Shown: positions 52,645 through 61,545 of the stretch, piece after piece
Numbering within the stretch: the first letter of the stretch is position 1
Layout of the letters: each line of letters starts with the position of its first letter
NCBI RefSeq assembly: GCF_001691415.1
Contig: NZ_LRRR01000004.1
Location: forward strand, 62,001 to 126,000
Length of the DNA: 64,000 bases
Reading direction: 5' to 3'
Source of the DNA: Pararhodobacter sp. CCB-MM2
Lineage (GTDB): Bacteria; Pseudomonadota; Alphaproteobacteria; Rhodobacterales; Rhodobacteraceae
Notes under the pieces: generated by a model
The model's input: only the letters and a program-made list of their open reading frames with translations
What the model was told of the DNA's origin: nothing
Databases searched by the model: none
Made by a program: the position numbers and the translations under genes

Positions 52645-52983
52645 TCAGGCGGCGAGGCGTTTGCGCCGGGCGCGCTCGGGTTCCGCCATGCTGCGGGCTT
52701 GCGGACGCGGCAAGGTGCGCGGCGTGGACGGGCGTGCGCGCTGGCTGCGGTGATCTTGCCAGGCTTGAGCCGCTTCAAGCAGCAGGCACAGGGCAAAGCC
52801 GACCATCGTCGCCCCGGCGTATAGGCGGCCGTCGTAGATCCCGTTCAGCATGGCAATCAGGACGGCGCTGCCGGTGAGGCTGGCGGCAATGGCGAAAGGG
52901 CGGAACTTGCGGCGCATGTCGGCCGAGGGGAGCGGGAGGCGCGGCAGGGTCAGGGCCTGCGGCTGATCGGGAAGAAGGGTCAT
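52645..52983 (-). CDS. Hypothetical small membrane protein
   Basis: The 112-residue protein, on the strand opposite to the cluster, has two hydrophobic segments (FRPFAIAASLTGSAVLIAMLNGIYDG and GATMVGFALCLLLEAAQAW) and a basic, Arg/Pro-rich tail (RARPSTPRTLPRPQARSMAEPERARRKRLAA). The ATG at 52983 has no good ribosome-binding site; a longer form to 53034 is possible. Codon choice is GC-rich as in its neighbours. It occupies part of the place where murB is found in relatives. Its stop lies six bases from the stop of the convergent gene. Confidence 0.6.
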   Translation of the reverse strand: MTLLPDQPQALTLPRLPLPSADMRRKFRPFAIAASLTGSAVLIAMLNGIYDGRLYAGATMVGFALCLLLEAAQAWQDHRSQRARPSTPRTLPRPQARSMAEPERARRKRLAA

Positions 52984-53573
52984 AGAGAGATATCCGAATG
53001 TGTTCGCGAGGTTGCAGAGCCAACGCCGCCACACCGCGCGAAGTTCCGCCGAAAAACGCTCGCGCCCGGCAAACGCTTTCGTGATCGACGGCAGGCTGGC
53101 CCACGGGCCGCGCGGATGCCCTTGCTCACAAGGCGCGGGTGGCTTTCAGGGCGGCAATTCTGCCACAGGAGCGCCGCAACCTGAGCGGGTGCCGGACCCT
53201 TGGTTGCGTCCCTCATCAGACCCCGGACGTCGCTAGAAATAGCGGTCCGTCGCGAACGAAACGCCTACAGCTTGTGGTTTCGGCGCCTGAAAGGCGGTCT
53301 TGTTGCGGGCCCGTATTGCGGCGGGATCGGGGCGGCACCGGGGCAGGGCGCGCAAAAAGGGAGTTGGAAACGCAGGCGTTTGCGCTAGAATGCTTCCACG
53401 GGTGCAGATTTGTTTTCTGGCGGGCGTTCCATGGTCTTGGAGCCGTCTGTCGTGATCTGTGCCGCAAAAATGAAAGCAGGCCGACCGGGCAACAGATCCG
53501 GCGGTTGAGAGGGGCCCAAAGCCCCCGGAAGAAAGGGGTCGCAAAGACCCCGCGAGAGGCAGAGTTGGTGGGC
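52984..53573. other. Unusually long gap before ddl, murB not present
   Basis: About 590 bases between the minus-strand gene and ddl. I looked for MurB-like stretches in all frames and saw none; the open frames here lack family features. A promoter-like pair lies at 53364-53391 and GGGCCC-rich sequence follows. The region looks like leftover or regulatory DNA rather than a gene. Confidence 0.55.
53364..53391 (+). promoter_or_regulatory. Probable promoter upstream of ddl
   Basis: TTGGAA (53364-53369) and TAGAAT (53386-53391) with 16-base spacing, about 175 bases before the ddl start. The spacer holds a partly symmetrical CGCAGGCGTTTGCG. It would let ddl-ftsQ-ftsA be transcribed independently of murC. 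Confidence 0.5.
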
Positions 53574-54488
53574 ATGTCGAGCAGGGCAGCCCCCACAGTG
53601 GCGGTTTTGATGGGCGGACCCTCGGCTGAGCGCGAGGTGTCGCTGTCTTCGGGGCGCATGTGCGCGGCCGCGCTGCGGGAGGCGGGATTCAACGTCGTCG
53701 AGGTCGATGCCGGCCGCGATCTGGCCGAACGGCTGGTCGCGCTGAAGCCGGACGCCTGTTTCAACGCGCTGCATGGCCGTTGGGGCGAGGACGGCTGCGT
53801 ACAGGGCCTGCTGGAATGGCTGCAGATCCCCTATACCCATTCGGGCGTGCTGGCCTCGGCGCTGGCCATGGACAAGGAACGCACCAAGCAGGCCTATCGC
53901 GAGGCCGGGTTGCCGGTCGTGGACAGCCTGCTGGCCTCCAAGGACGCCGTGCGCGCGGCCCATGTCATGGCGCCCCCCTATGTGGTGAAGCCCTATAACG
54001 AGGGCTCGTCCGTCGGCGTCTGGCTGGTGATGGACGAGAACAACGGCCCGCCCCAGCTTGATGACGCGATGCCCGATACGGTCATGGTCGAGGCCTATGT
54101 GCCGGGCCGTGAGCTGACCTGCTCGGTCTTCGGCGACCGGGCGCTGACGGTGACCGATATCGTCACCACCGGCTGGTACGATTACGACGCCAAGTACAAG
54201 GCGGGCGGCTCGTCGCATGTGGTGCCGGCGCAGGTCCCGGCCGAGATCTTCGACGCCTGCATGGACTACGCGCTACGGGCCCATCAGGCGCTGGGGTGCC
54301 GCGGCCTCAGCCGCACCGACTTCCGCTGGGATGAGGCGCGTGGCCTCGCCGGGCTGGTGCTGCTGGAGACCAACACCCAGCCGGGGATGACGCCCACCTC
54401 GCTCAGCCCGGAACAGGCGGCGCATTGCGGCATCAGCTTCCCCGAACTCTGCCGCTTGCTGGTGGAGGACGCCTCGTGTCAGCGCTGA
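53574..54488 (+). CDS. ddl: D-alanine--D-alanine ligase
   Basis: The 304-residue ATP-grasp enzyme makes D-Ala-D-Ala. The family motifs are [90 protein letters not shown] and [28 protein letters not shown] replaces the usual HGxxGEDG, which is conservative. The ATG at 53574 is used; a GTG two codons earlier is possible. It overlaps ftsQ by 13 bases. Confidence 0.95.
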   Translation: MSSRAAPTVAVLMGGPSAEREVSLSSGRMCAAALREAGFNVVEVDAGRDLAERLVALKPDACFNALHGRWGEDGCVQGLLEWLQIPYTHSGVLASALAMDKERTKQAYREAGLPVVDSLLASKDAVRAAHVMAPPYVVKPYNEGSSVGVWLVMDENNGPPQLDDAMPDTVMVEAYVPGRELTCSVFGDRALTVTDIVTTGWYDYDAKYKAGGSSHVVPAQVPAEIFDACMDYALRAHQALGCRGLSRTDFRWDEARGLAGLVLLETNTQPGMTPTSLSPEQAAHCGISFPELCRLLVEDASCQR

Positions 54489-55822
54489 AGAGCGACGAAC
54501 CTCCTGCGATGCGGGCGCGCACGGACAGCGCCTGGGTCTGGCCTGACCGGCTGGAAGTGACGCCGCCCGCGGTTCCCGCCGGGCGGCCGGTCCGTTCGCG
54601 CAGCCTGCCCAAGGGCCGTTGGTCCATCGACATGCCCGACCGCGCCTGGCCGCCGCTGCCCGAAGGCATGCGCGCCGCTCGCGGTCCTGAGGGCGACTTG
54701 CTGGAGCCCTTCGCCGAGGAAGAGCCCGAGCTGGACGCCGTCCCGTTCGAGACCGTACCCGCCCCGCGCCGCCCGCAGGCCGATCTTGACCGCCCCGAAG
54801 CCCCGGTCACACCCGCCGTGCCCGGCTTCATCGCGCAATCGCGCGCCGCGAAAGGGTTCGTCGGTGGCGGGGACACGCCCGAGGGCGGCTTCAGCTTCCA
54901 GCTGGGGGCCAATGCTGCCGCCGTCATGGATTGGCCGGTCGAGGACGAGGCCCCGCGTCGCCATGACCCCTCGCCGAGCCGTCTGGCCTACCGCCTCAAC
55001 CGCATGTGGCTCACCCCCGGGATCCGCCGCTTCGTGCGCTTCGGTCTGCCGCTGCTTCTGGTGCTGTCCTTCGCCGCCGGGTGGATGTCGAAGCCCGAGA
55101 ACCGCGCCATGCTGGAGGCCTCGATCAACGGTGTGATCGACCATGTGCAGAACCAGCCGATGTTCCGGGTGAACTCGGCTGAGGTGATCTCGGCCTCGCC
55201 GGAAGTGGCCGAGGGCGTCGAGAGCCTTCTGAACCTGCATTTCCCGGTCTCCTCCTGGGATCTGGACCTTGCCGAGCTGCGCGCCACGGCGGAATCCCTC
55301 GATGCCGTCGAAGGGGCCTGGCTGCAGATCCGGTCGGGCGGCGTGTTGGAGATCCGTTTGACCGAGCGTGTCCCGGCCATGGTCTGGCGCGCGCCGGAGG
55401 GGCTGTACCTCGTCGATGACGAAGGGCACCGCGTCGCCCGGCTGGCCACCCGCGCCGCCCGCGCCGACCTGCCGCTGATCGCCGGCGAGGGCGCCACCGC
55501 CGCTGTGGCCGAAGCACAGACCCTCTGGGCTGCTGCAGCGCCGATTCAGTCGCGGATGCGCGGCCTCGTACGCGTGTCTGAGCGCCGCTGGGACGTCGTT
55601 CTGGACCGCGATCAGCGCATCCTGTTGCCGGCCGAAGGCGCCCTCGAGGCGCTGGAACGCGTCGTCGCCATGTCCGAGGGCGTGCAGCAACAACTTCTGT
55701 CCCGGGACGTGCAGATCGTCGACATGCGCAACCCGGCCCGCCCGACCCTGCGGCTGACCGCCGCCGCGATGCAAGACCTCACCCGCAACCGCAACCAGTC
55801 CACCGGAGCCTCAAGCCGATGA
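54476..55822 (+). CDS. ftsQ: Cell division protein FtsQ with long N-terminal cytoplasmic extension
   Basis: The 448-residue protein is a bitopic divisome protein: cytoplasmic part 1-185, one membrane segment at 186-204 ([19 protein letters not shown]), POTRA domain about 229-298 and FtsQ beta domain after it. FtsQ is normally about 300 residues; here about 150 Pro/Glu/Ala-rich residues precede the family start ([21 protein letters not shown]). The GTG at 54476 has GGAGG at good spacing and overlaps ddl, which supports the long form; an ATG at 54926 would give the usual length but lacks a ribosome-binding site. ATGA overlap with ftsA. Confidence 0.88.
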   Translation: MSALKSDEPPAMRARTDSAWVWPDRLEVTPPAVPAGRPVRSRSLPKGRWSIDMPDRAWPPLPEGMRAARGPEGDLLEPFAEEEPELDAVPFETVPAPRRPQADLDRPEAPVTPAVPGFIAQSRAAKGFVGGGDTPEGGFSFQLGANAAAVMDWPVEDEAPRRHDPSPSRLAYRLNRMWLTPGIRRFVRFGLPLLLVLSFAAGWMSKPENRAMLEASINGVIDHVQNQPMFRVNSAEVISASPEVAEGVESLLNLHFPVSSWDLDLAELRATAESLDAVEGAWLQIRSGGVLEIRLTERVPAMVWRAPEGLYLVDDEGHRVARLATRAARADLPLIAGEGATAAVAEAQTLWAAAAPIQSRMRGLVRVSERRWDVVLDRDQRILLPAEGALEALERVVAMSEGVQQQLLSRDVQIVDMRNPARPTLRLTAAAMQDLTRNRNQSTGASSR

Positions 55823-57153
55823 CCGTTCTCTATGAATCGCAACGCGCCATGCGCAACCTGCGCCGTCAGGCCATGCAACGCGGTGTCATCGCGGTGATGG
55901 ATGTCGGCACGCACAAGGTGGCCTGTCTGATCCTGAAATTCGGCGTCTCGGACGGCCCGCGTGAGGGCTCGGGCGTGGGGAACATGGCGGGGCAGGCGGC
56001 GTTCCGGGTGATCGGCGCGGGCACCACCTGTTCGCGCGGCGTCCGCTTCGGCGAGATCGTCGCCATGCGCGAGACCGAACGCGCCGTGCGCACCGCCCTG
56101 CAAAACGCGCAGAAGATGGCGCAGACGCGGGTAGATCATGCGATCCTGACCTTCTCGGGCGGGGACATGCGCAGCTACGGGCTTGAGGGCAGCGTGGAGC
56201 TGGAGAGCGAGCGCGTGAGCGAGAACGACATCGCCCGCGTGCTGGATGCTTGCGATGCGCCCGATCTGGGCCATGGCCGCGAGGCGCTGCACGCGCAGCC
56301 GGTGAATTTCGTGCTCGATCACCGTTCGGGTCTGGCCGATCCTCGCGGGCAGGCCGGTCGCCGGCTGGGCTGCGACATGCACATGCTGGGCGTCGATACG
56401 GATGTGGTGCAGAACCTCGTGCATTGCCTGAAGCGCTGCGATGTCGAGGTCGCGGGTCTGGCGGCGGCGCCCTATGTCTCGGGCCGGGCCTCGCTGGTCG
56501 AGGACGAGCAGGAGCTGGGCGCGGCGGCAATCGACCTTGGCGGCGGCACGACCACGCTGTCGATCTTCATCAAGGGCCATATGATCTATGCCGACACCGT
56601 GCGGCTGGGCGGCGATCACATCACCGGTGACATCGCCAAGGGTCTGCAGATCCCCTATTCGACGGCCGAGCGGATCAAGACTTTCCACGGCGGGCTGATG
56701 GCCACGGGCCAAGACGACCGCCAGCGCATCGAGATCGGTGGCGATAGCGGCGATTGGGAAAAGGACCGGCGGACGGTCACCCGCTCGGAGCTGATCGGCA
56801 TCATGCGCCCCCGCATGGCCGAGATCCTCGAGGAAGTGCGCGCCCGTCTGGATGTCGCGGGCTTCGACCATCTGCCCAGCCAGCAGATCGTGCTGACGGG
56901 GGGCGGAAGCCAGGTTCCGGGCCTCGACGGCATGGCGGCGCGCATCCTCGGGCCGCAGGTGCGGCTCGGTCGGCCGATCCGCGTGCCGGGTCTGCCTCAG
57001 GCGGCGACGGGGCCGGAATATGCGGCCATCGTCGGGCTGTGCCAGTATGCGGCCCATCCCCAGGACGAATGGTGGGATTTTGACATTCCTGCCCAGATGT
57101 TCGCGGCGCGCCCGCTCAAGCGCGCGATGAAGTGGTTCCGCGACAACTGGTGA
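55819..57153 (+). CDS. ftsA: Cell division protein FtsA
   Basis: The 444-residue actin-like ATPase tethers FtsZ to the membrane. It has the phosphate-1 loop VIAVMDVGTHKVACLILKFG, a 1C domain, phosphate-2 IDLGGGTTTLSIFIKGHMIYADTVRLGGDHITGDIAKGL and LTGGGSQVPGLDGMAARILG, and a C-terminal amphipathic end rich in basic residues (PLKRAMKWFRDNW) for membrane binding. Its start overlaps the ftsQ stop. A 288-base gap to ftsZ follows with no gene; it likely holds the ftsZ promoter. Confidence 0.95.
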   Translation: MTVLYESQRAMRNLRRQAMQRGVIAVMDVGTHKVACLILKFGVSDGPREGSGVGNMAGQAAFRVIGAGTTCSRGVRFGEIVAMRETERAVRTALQNAQKMAQTRVDHAILTFSGGDMRSYGLEGSVELESERVSENDIARVLDACDAPDLGHGREALHAQPVNFVLDHRSGLADPRGQAGRRLGCDMHMLGVDTDVVQNLVHCLKRCDVEVAGLAAAPYVSGRASLVEDEQELGAAAIDLGGGTTTLSIFIKGHMIYADTVRLGGDHITGDIAKGLQIPYSTAERIKTFHGGLMATGQDDRQRIEIGGDSGDWEKDRRTVTRSELIGIMRPRMAEILEEVRARLDVAGFDHLPSQQIVLTGGGSQVPGLDGMAARILGPQVRLGRPIRVPGLPQAATGPEYAAIVGLCQYAAHPQDEWWDFDIPAQMFAARPLKRAMKWFRDNW

Positions 57154-57441
57154 TTGCTTGGGCGCCTGAATGTCAGACATTCGGCGCCAGCCTCATCTCA
57201 ACATCGACATGAAAGCCCCTGATCGCGCGTGAAAAAACGTGGATCGGGGGTTCTGCCTCCAGACCCCTCGCGGCAAATTTCCGCGGGAATCTAAGCCTTT
57301 GCGTGGTTTTGGTTCGTTTTTTTGATGACGCCGATTCTCGCTCAGGTTAAGATTGGTACAAATCTGGCAAATCACCAATGACCGGATGACCACCGAGCAA
57401 ATCGGCCCGGGAATTCCGGCAAAAGAATACAGGCGGACAGA

Positions 57442-59313
57442 ATGACTCTTACCTTCATTGCGACTGAACCTCAGGACCTGACTCCGCGCATCACCGTATT
57501 CGGGGTGGGCGGTGCCGGCGGCAACGCGGTCAACAACATGATCGACCAAGCCCTCGAGGGCGTCGATTTCGTGGTGGCCAACACCGACGCTCAGGCGCTG
57601 CAGCAATCGAAGGCCTCGACCCGCATCCAGCTGGGCGTTCAGGCCACCGAGGGTCTGGGCGCCGGTGCGCGTCCCGAGGTCGGCGCCAATGCCGCCGCCG
57701 AGACGCTGGAAGAGATCATGGACCATCTGGCGGGCGCACACATGTGCTTCATCACCGCCGGCATGGGCGGCGGCACCGGCACCGGCGCCGCGCCGATCAT
57801 CGCGCAGGCCGCGCGTGAGATGGGCATTCTGACCGTCGGCGTCGTGACCAAGCCTTTCGCCTTCGAGGGCGGCAAGCGCATGCGTCAGGCCGAGCAGGGC
57901 GTCGAAGAGCTGCAGAAGGTCGTCGACACCCTCATCATCATTCCGAACCAGAACCTGTTCCGCCTCGCCAACGAGCGCACGACCTTCACGGAAGCCTTCT
58001 CGCTGGCCGATGACGTGCTGTATCAGGGCGTGAAGGGCGTGACCGACCTCATGGTCCGTCCGGGCATGATCAACCTCGACTTCGCCGACGTCCGCGCGGT
58101 GATGGACGAGATGGGCAAGGCCATGATGGGCACCGGCGAGGCCACCGGCGAAGACCGCGCCCGTCAGGCCGCCGAGAAGGCGATTGCCAATCCGCTGCTT
58201 GATGAGATCAGCCTCAACGGCGCTCGCGGCGTGCTGATTAACATCACCGGCGGCCATGACCTGACCCTGTTCGAACTCGACGAGGCCGCGAACCTCATCC
58301 GCAACAAGGTCGACCCGGAAGCCAACATCATCGTCGGCTCGACGCTGGACCCCGAGATGGAAGGCGCGATCCGCGTCTCCGTCGTCGCCACCGGCATCGA
58401 AGCGCAAGCCGTCGTCGCCGACGTCCCGCGCCGCCGCATGGCTGAGCCGCTGAACGCCGATGTGCCGGCCGTCGAAGCCCCGGTCGAGGCGCCGGCCTAC
58501 GAGGCCCCCGCTGCCTACGACGCACCGACCTACGACCATGGCTACGAGGCCCCGGCGCAGGAAACCGCCTACGAGCAGCCGGCCGACGAGGTCCCGATGT
58601 TCGAGCCCGCCGCTCAGGCTGCCCCGGTCTACGAGCCGCAGGCCTATGAGCAGCCGAGCTACGAACAGCCGGCCTACGAGCCCGCGCCCGCCCGTGCCGC
58701 TGCCCCGCAGCAGCCGCGCATGGCCGCCCGTGCCGAGCCCCGGATGCCGGAACAGCGCATGCCCGAGCAGCGTATGCCTGAGCCGCGCATGGAAACCCGG
58801 GCCGAGCCGGTGCAGGAAGATTTCTTCCTGGAAGACGTGCTGGACGAAGACACGCAGCGCAGCCCGCGTCGCACCGTCGTGACCGTGCAGCCGCAGCCGG
58901 TCGCCAAGCAACCCGCGCCGCAGCCGGCTCCCCAGCCGATGCAGCAGCAGCCCGCGCATCAGCCTGAGGCCGCCTATACCGCGCCGCGTCGCAACCCCGG
59001 TGAGCCCAGCCCCGAAGCGCTGGCCCGCCTGCGCCGCGCCGTCGAGAAGCAGCCCGAAGCCCCGGCCGCGCGCCGTCCGATGGCCCCCGCGCCGCAGCCG
59101 GCCCCGCAGCCCGAGGCCCGTCGCGGTGGCATCAGCGGCCTGATCCATCGCATGGCCGGTGGCCATGGTGGCAGCCAAGCCGCCGCCGCTGCCGAGCAGC
59201 CGGCACGCCACAACCGGGCCCAGCCGCAGGTTCAGGCCTATGACGACGAGCCGCAGCATCGCGCTCAGGACCAGATCGAGATCCCGGCCTTCCTGCGTCG
59301 CCAAGCGAATTAA
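57442..59313 (+). CDS. ftsZ: Cell division protein FtsZ with very long C-terminal linker
   Basis: The 623-residue tubulin homologue has a GTPase domain of about 320 residues with [13 protein letters not shown], the tubulin signature [10 protein letters not shown] (108-117) and the T7 loop [17 protein letters not shown] linker of about 280 residues follows, rich in Pro, Ala, Glu, Gln and Tyr, with tandem units such as [15 protein letters not shown] and [16 protein letters not shown]. The tail [14 protein letters not shown] is the conserved peptide that binds FtsA. E. coli FtsZ is 383 residues; long linkers are usual in alphaproteobacteria, but this is at the long end. Confidence 0.97.
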   Translation: MTLTFIATEPQDLTPRITVFGVGGAGGNAVNNMIDQALEGVDFVVANTDAQALQQSKASTRIQLGVQATEGLGAGARPEVGANAAAETLEEIMDHLAGAHMCFITAGMGGGTGTGAAPIIAQAAREMGILTVGVVTKPFAFEGGKRMRQAEQGVEELQKVVDTLIIIPNQNLFRLANERTTFTEAFSLADDVLYQGVKGVTDLMVRPGMINLDFADVRAVMDEMGKAMMGTGEATGEDRARQAAEKAIANPLLDEISLNGARGVLINITGGHDLTLFELDEAANLIRNKVDPEANIIVGSTLDPEMEGAIRVSVVATGIEAQAVVADVPRRRMAEPLNADVPAVEAPVEAPAYEAPAAYDAPTYDHGYEAPAQETAYEQPADEVPMFEPAAQAAPVYEPQAYEQPSYEQPAYEPAPARAAAPQQPRMAARAEPRMPEQRMPEQRMPEPRMETRAEPVQEDFFLEDVLDEDTQRSPRRTVVTVQPQPVAKQPAPQPAPQPMQQQPAHQPEAAYTAPRRNPGEPSPEALARLRRAVEKQPEAPAARRPMAPAPQPAPQPEARRGGISGLIHRMAGGHGGSQAAAAAEQPARHNRAQPQVQAYDDEPQHRAQDQIEIPAFLRRQAN

Positions 59314-59352
59314 GCTGTAACAAACGATCACTTCGATACCTCGAAGTTCCTT

Positions 59353-59385
59353 AAAGAGCCGGCGAAAGCTGGCTCTTTTCTTTTT
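59353..59385 (+). terminator. Intrinsic terminator after ftsZ
   Basis: AAAGAGCCGGC, GAAA loop, GCTGGCTCTTTT followed by CTTTTTG: an 11-bp stem with one G-T pair and a clear T-run. It separates ftsZ from lpxC. Confidence 0.9.
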
Positions 59386-59571
59386 GTTTTCAGAGGGATA
59401 CGGAGGGGCGTCCGGGGGTGCGCGGAAACTCGCGCATGCGTGAGACCTCTGTTACATCGTGTTACAAAGCGTGACTTGAGCATTGGATAACGCGCCCGTA
59501 AGGAATTTGTGAGCCGAGCAGCGTCGGGGGTTTTCCCTTACGCCTATTCCAAACAAGCCGAGGGCAAACTC

Positions 59572-60498
59572 GTGCAGACCACTCTTTCGCAAGTCACCCG
59601 CTTCGACGGCGTCGCCCTGCATTCGGGCCTGCCCGTCGCGCTGAACGTGCACCCGGCCCCTGCCGGTCACGGCATCGTCTTCGACCGTCTGGATCTGGAC
59701 CTTCCGGCCGCTGCGCGCCGTGTGAAGGTCTCGCCCGAGGCGCTGATCGAAGCCAACCTCTGCACCAAGATCGGCAACGCCCACGGCACCACCGTCGCCA
59801 CCATCGAGCACCTGATGGCCGCTCTGGCGGGCTGCGGTATCCACAACGCGCTGATCACCCTCGACGGCCCTGAGGTTCCGATCCTCGACGGCTCGTCGCG
59901 CCCCTTCGTCGCCGCCTTTGTCGAGGCCGGCATCCGTGAACTCTCGGCCCCGCTGCGGGCGATCCGCGTGCTGGCCCCGGTCGAAGTGCGCATGGGCGAC
60001 GCCTGGGCCCGCCTGGAGCCCGCCGACACGCTGTCCATCGCCTTTGAGATCGACTTCCCCGATGCCGCCATCGGCCATCAGGAATACGAGCTGGAGCTGT
60101 GCAACGGCACCTTCGTGCGCGAACTCAGCGATTGCCGCACCTTCTGCCGTCAGCAGGACGTGGATTTCATGCGCGCCAATGGCCTCGCGCTTGGCGGGAA
60201 TTACGAGAACGCCGTCGTGGTGCAGGGCGCGGATGTGCTCAGCCCCGGTGGCCTGCGCCGCGCCAATGAGCCGGTGCGTCACAAGATGCTCGACGCGATG
60301 GGCGATCTGGCTGTGGCCGGTGCGCCGATCCTTGGCCGCTATGTCGGCCACCGCGCCGGTCACACGCTGACCGGCCGTCTGGTGCGCGCGCTGATGGCGC
60401 AGCCGGGGGCCTTCGAATGGGTCACCGTCGACGCTGAACAGGCGCATTCGATGCCGGGCGCGGGCGTTTGCGACGCGGATCTGCTGGCCACCGCATAA
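59572..60498 (+). CDS. lpxC: UDP-3-O-acyl-N-acetylglucosamine deacetylase
   Basis: The 308-residue zinc enzyme does the committed step of lipid A synthesis. It starts (GTG) QTTLSQVTRFDGVALHSGLPV, has the zinc and active-site motifs TVATIEHLMAALAGCGIHNALI and NEPVRHKMLDAMGDLAVAG (His and Asp ligands), LDGSSRPFV and a catalytic His in YVGHRAGHTLTGRL. An alternative GTG at 59509, with AAGGA in front, would add 21 residues; the shorter form fits the family. ftsZ-lpxC order is standard. Confidence 0.94.
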   Translation: MQTTLSQVTRFDGVALHSGLPVALNVHPAPAGHGIVFDRLDLDLPAAARRVKVSPEALIEANLCTKIGNAHGTTVATIEHLMAALAGCGIHNALITLDGPEVPILDGSSRPFVAAFVEAGIRELSAPLRAIRVLAPVEVRMGDAWARLEPADTLSIAFEIDFPDAAIGHQEYELELCNGTFVRELSDCRTFCRQQDVDFMRANGLALGGNYENAVVVQGADVLSPGGLRRANEPVRHKMLDAMGDLAVAGAPILGRYVGHRAGHTLTGRLVRALMAQPGAFEWVTVDAEQAHSMPGAGVCDADLLATA

Positions 60499-60669
60499 GC
60501 GAGGCTTCGCGCATCGGTGGCGGCTGTGGTAGACACCGCCGAACGGGCCCGGATTTCAGCGCATTGCCGTTTTGCGTGTCCTCTGCAAACATGTTACGAG
60601 ACGCCCGGGGATTGCCTCCGGGCAATCGGGATTCGGCCCTGAAGGGGCGGTGAAGAAAAGAGGATCGGC

Positions 60670-61527
60670 ATGGCTGGCACCGGGGTTGGAGGGGCGCGGA
60701 AGCTCTCCTCGCTCATGTTGACGGGGGCGCTGGTGCTGGTGCTCGCGGCCTGTTCCAACGAAGTCGGCGAGACGGAGCCGCTGGACGGGTTCACCGCGGA
60801 GGAGATCTTCGCGCGTGGCGAATATGTTCTGGAGAGCAGCAGCCGCCCCGAAGAATCGCTGCGCTATTTCCGCGAGATCGAACGCATCTACCCCTATACC
60901 GACTGGGCGCGCCGCTCGATCGTGATGCAGGCCTATGCCCAGCATCAGGCGGGGCAGTACGATGAGGCCCGTGGTTCGGCCAACCGGTTCCTCGATCAGT
61001 ATCCGGGCGATCCGGACGCGGCTTGGGCGGCCTATATCGTCGCGCTGACCTATTACGACCAGATCGAGGACGTGGGCCGCGACCAAGGCCTGACCTTCCA
61101 GGCGCTCACGCATCTGCGCTATGTGATCGAGCAATATCCGAACACCGAATATGCTCGTTCGGCGGTGCTGAAATTCGACCTCGCCTTCGACCGCCTCGCG
61201 GCCAAGGAGATGGAGATCGGACGCTTCTATCTGGCGCGCGGGAATTATCAGGCGGCGGTCAACCGCTTCCGCGTGGTGGTCGAGGATTACCAGACGACGA
61301 CGCAGACCCCCGAGGCGCTGCATCGTCTGGTCGAATCCTACCTCGCCCTTGGTCTTCGGGCCGAGGCGCAGACGGCTGGCGCGATCCTGGGCCATAACTT
61401 CCGCTCGAACCCGTTCTACGAGGACAGCTTCCGTCTGTTGACCGAAGCCGGGCTGACGGATCAGGCGGACGGCGAGAGCTGGCTGCGCGAGATCTACCGT
61501 CGCACCGTGCGCGGCGACTGGATCTGA
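60670..61527 (+). CDS. bamD: Outer membrane protein assembly factor BamD
   Basis: The 285-residue lipoprotein has a signal peptide ending in the lipobox LAAC (Cys27 or 28), then TPR-like helical repeats: AEEIFARGEYVLESSSRPEESLRYFREIERIYPYTDWARRSIVMQAYAQHQAGQYDEARGSANRFLDQYPGDPDAAWAAYIVAL and NTEYARSAVLKFDLAFDRLAAKEMEIGRFYLARGNYQAAVNRFRVVVEDY. It is the outer-membrane-anchored partner of BamA. AGAGGA precedes the ATG. It lies upstream of recN as in relatives. Confidence 0.95.
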   Translation: MAGTGVGGARKLSSLMLTGALVLVLAACSNEVGETEPLDGFTAEEIFARGEYVLESSSRPEESLRYFREIERIYPYTDWARRSIVMQAYAQHQAGQYDEARGSANRFLDQYPGDPDAAWAAYIVALTYYDQIEDVGRDQGLTFQALTHLRYVIEQYPNTEYARSAVLKFDLAFDRLAAKEMEIGRFYLARGNYQAAVNRFRVVVEDYQTTTQTPEALHRLVESYLALGLRAEAQTAGAILGHNFRSNPFYEDSFRLLTEAGLTDQADGESWLREIYRRTVRGDWI

Positions 61528-61545
61528 CGGGAGCATCAGGCCGCC

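Noticed and set aside
52984..53573. A decayed murB pseudogene
   Set aside because: No frame shows MurB motifs; I cannot support a relic, only an absence.
59509..59571. Upstream GTG start for lpxC
   Set aside because: It has an AAGGA site, but the added 21 residues are unlike LpxC, whose family begins at the QTTL stretch; kept only as an alternative.
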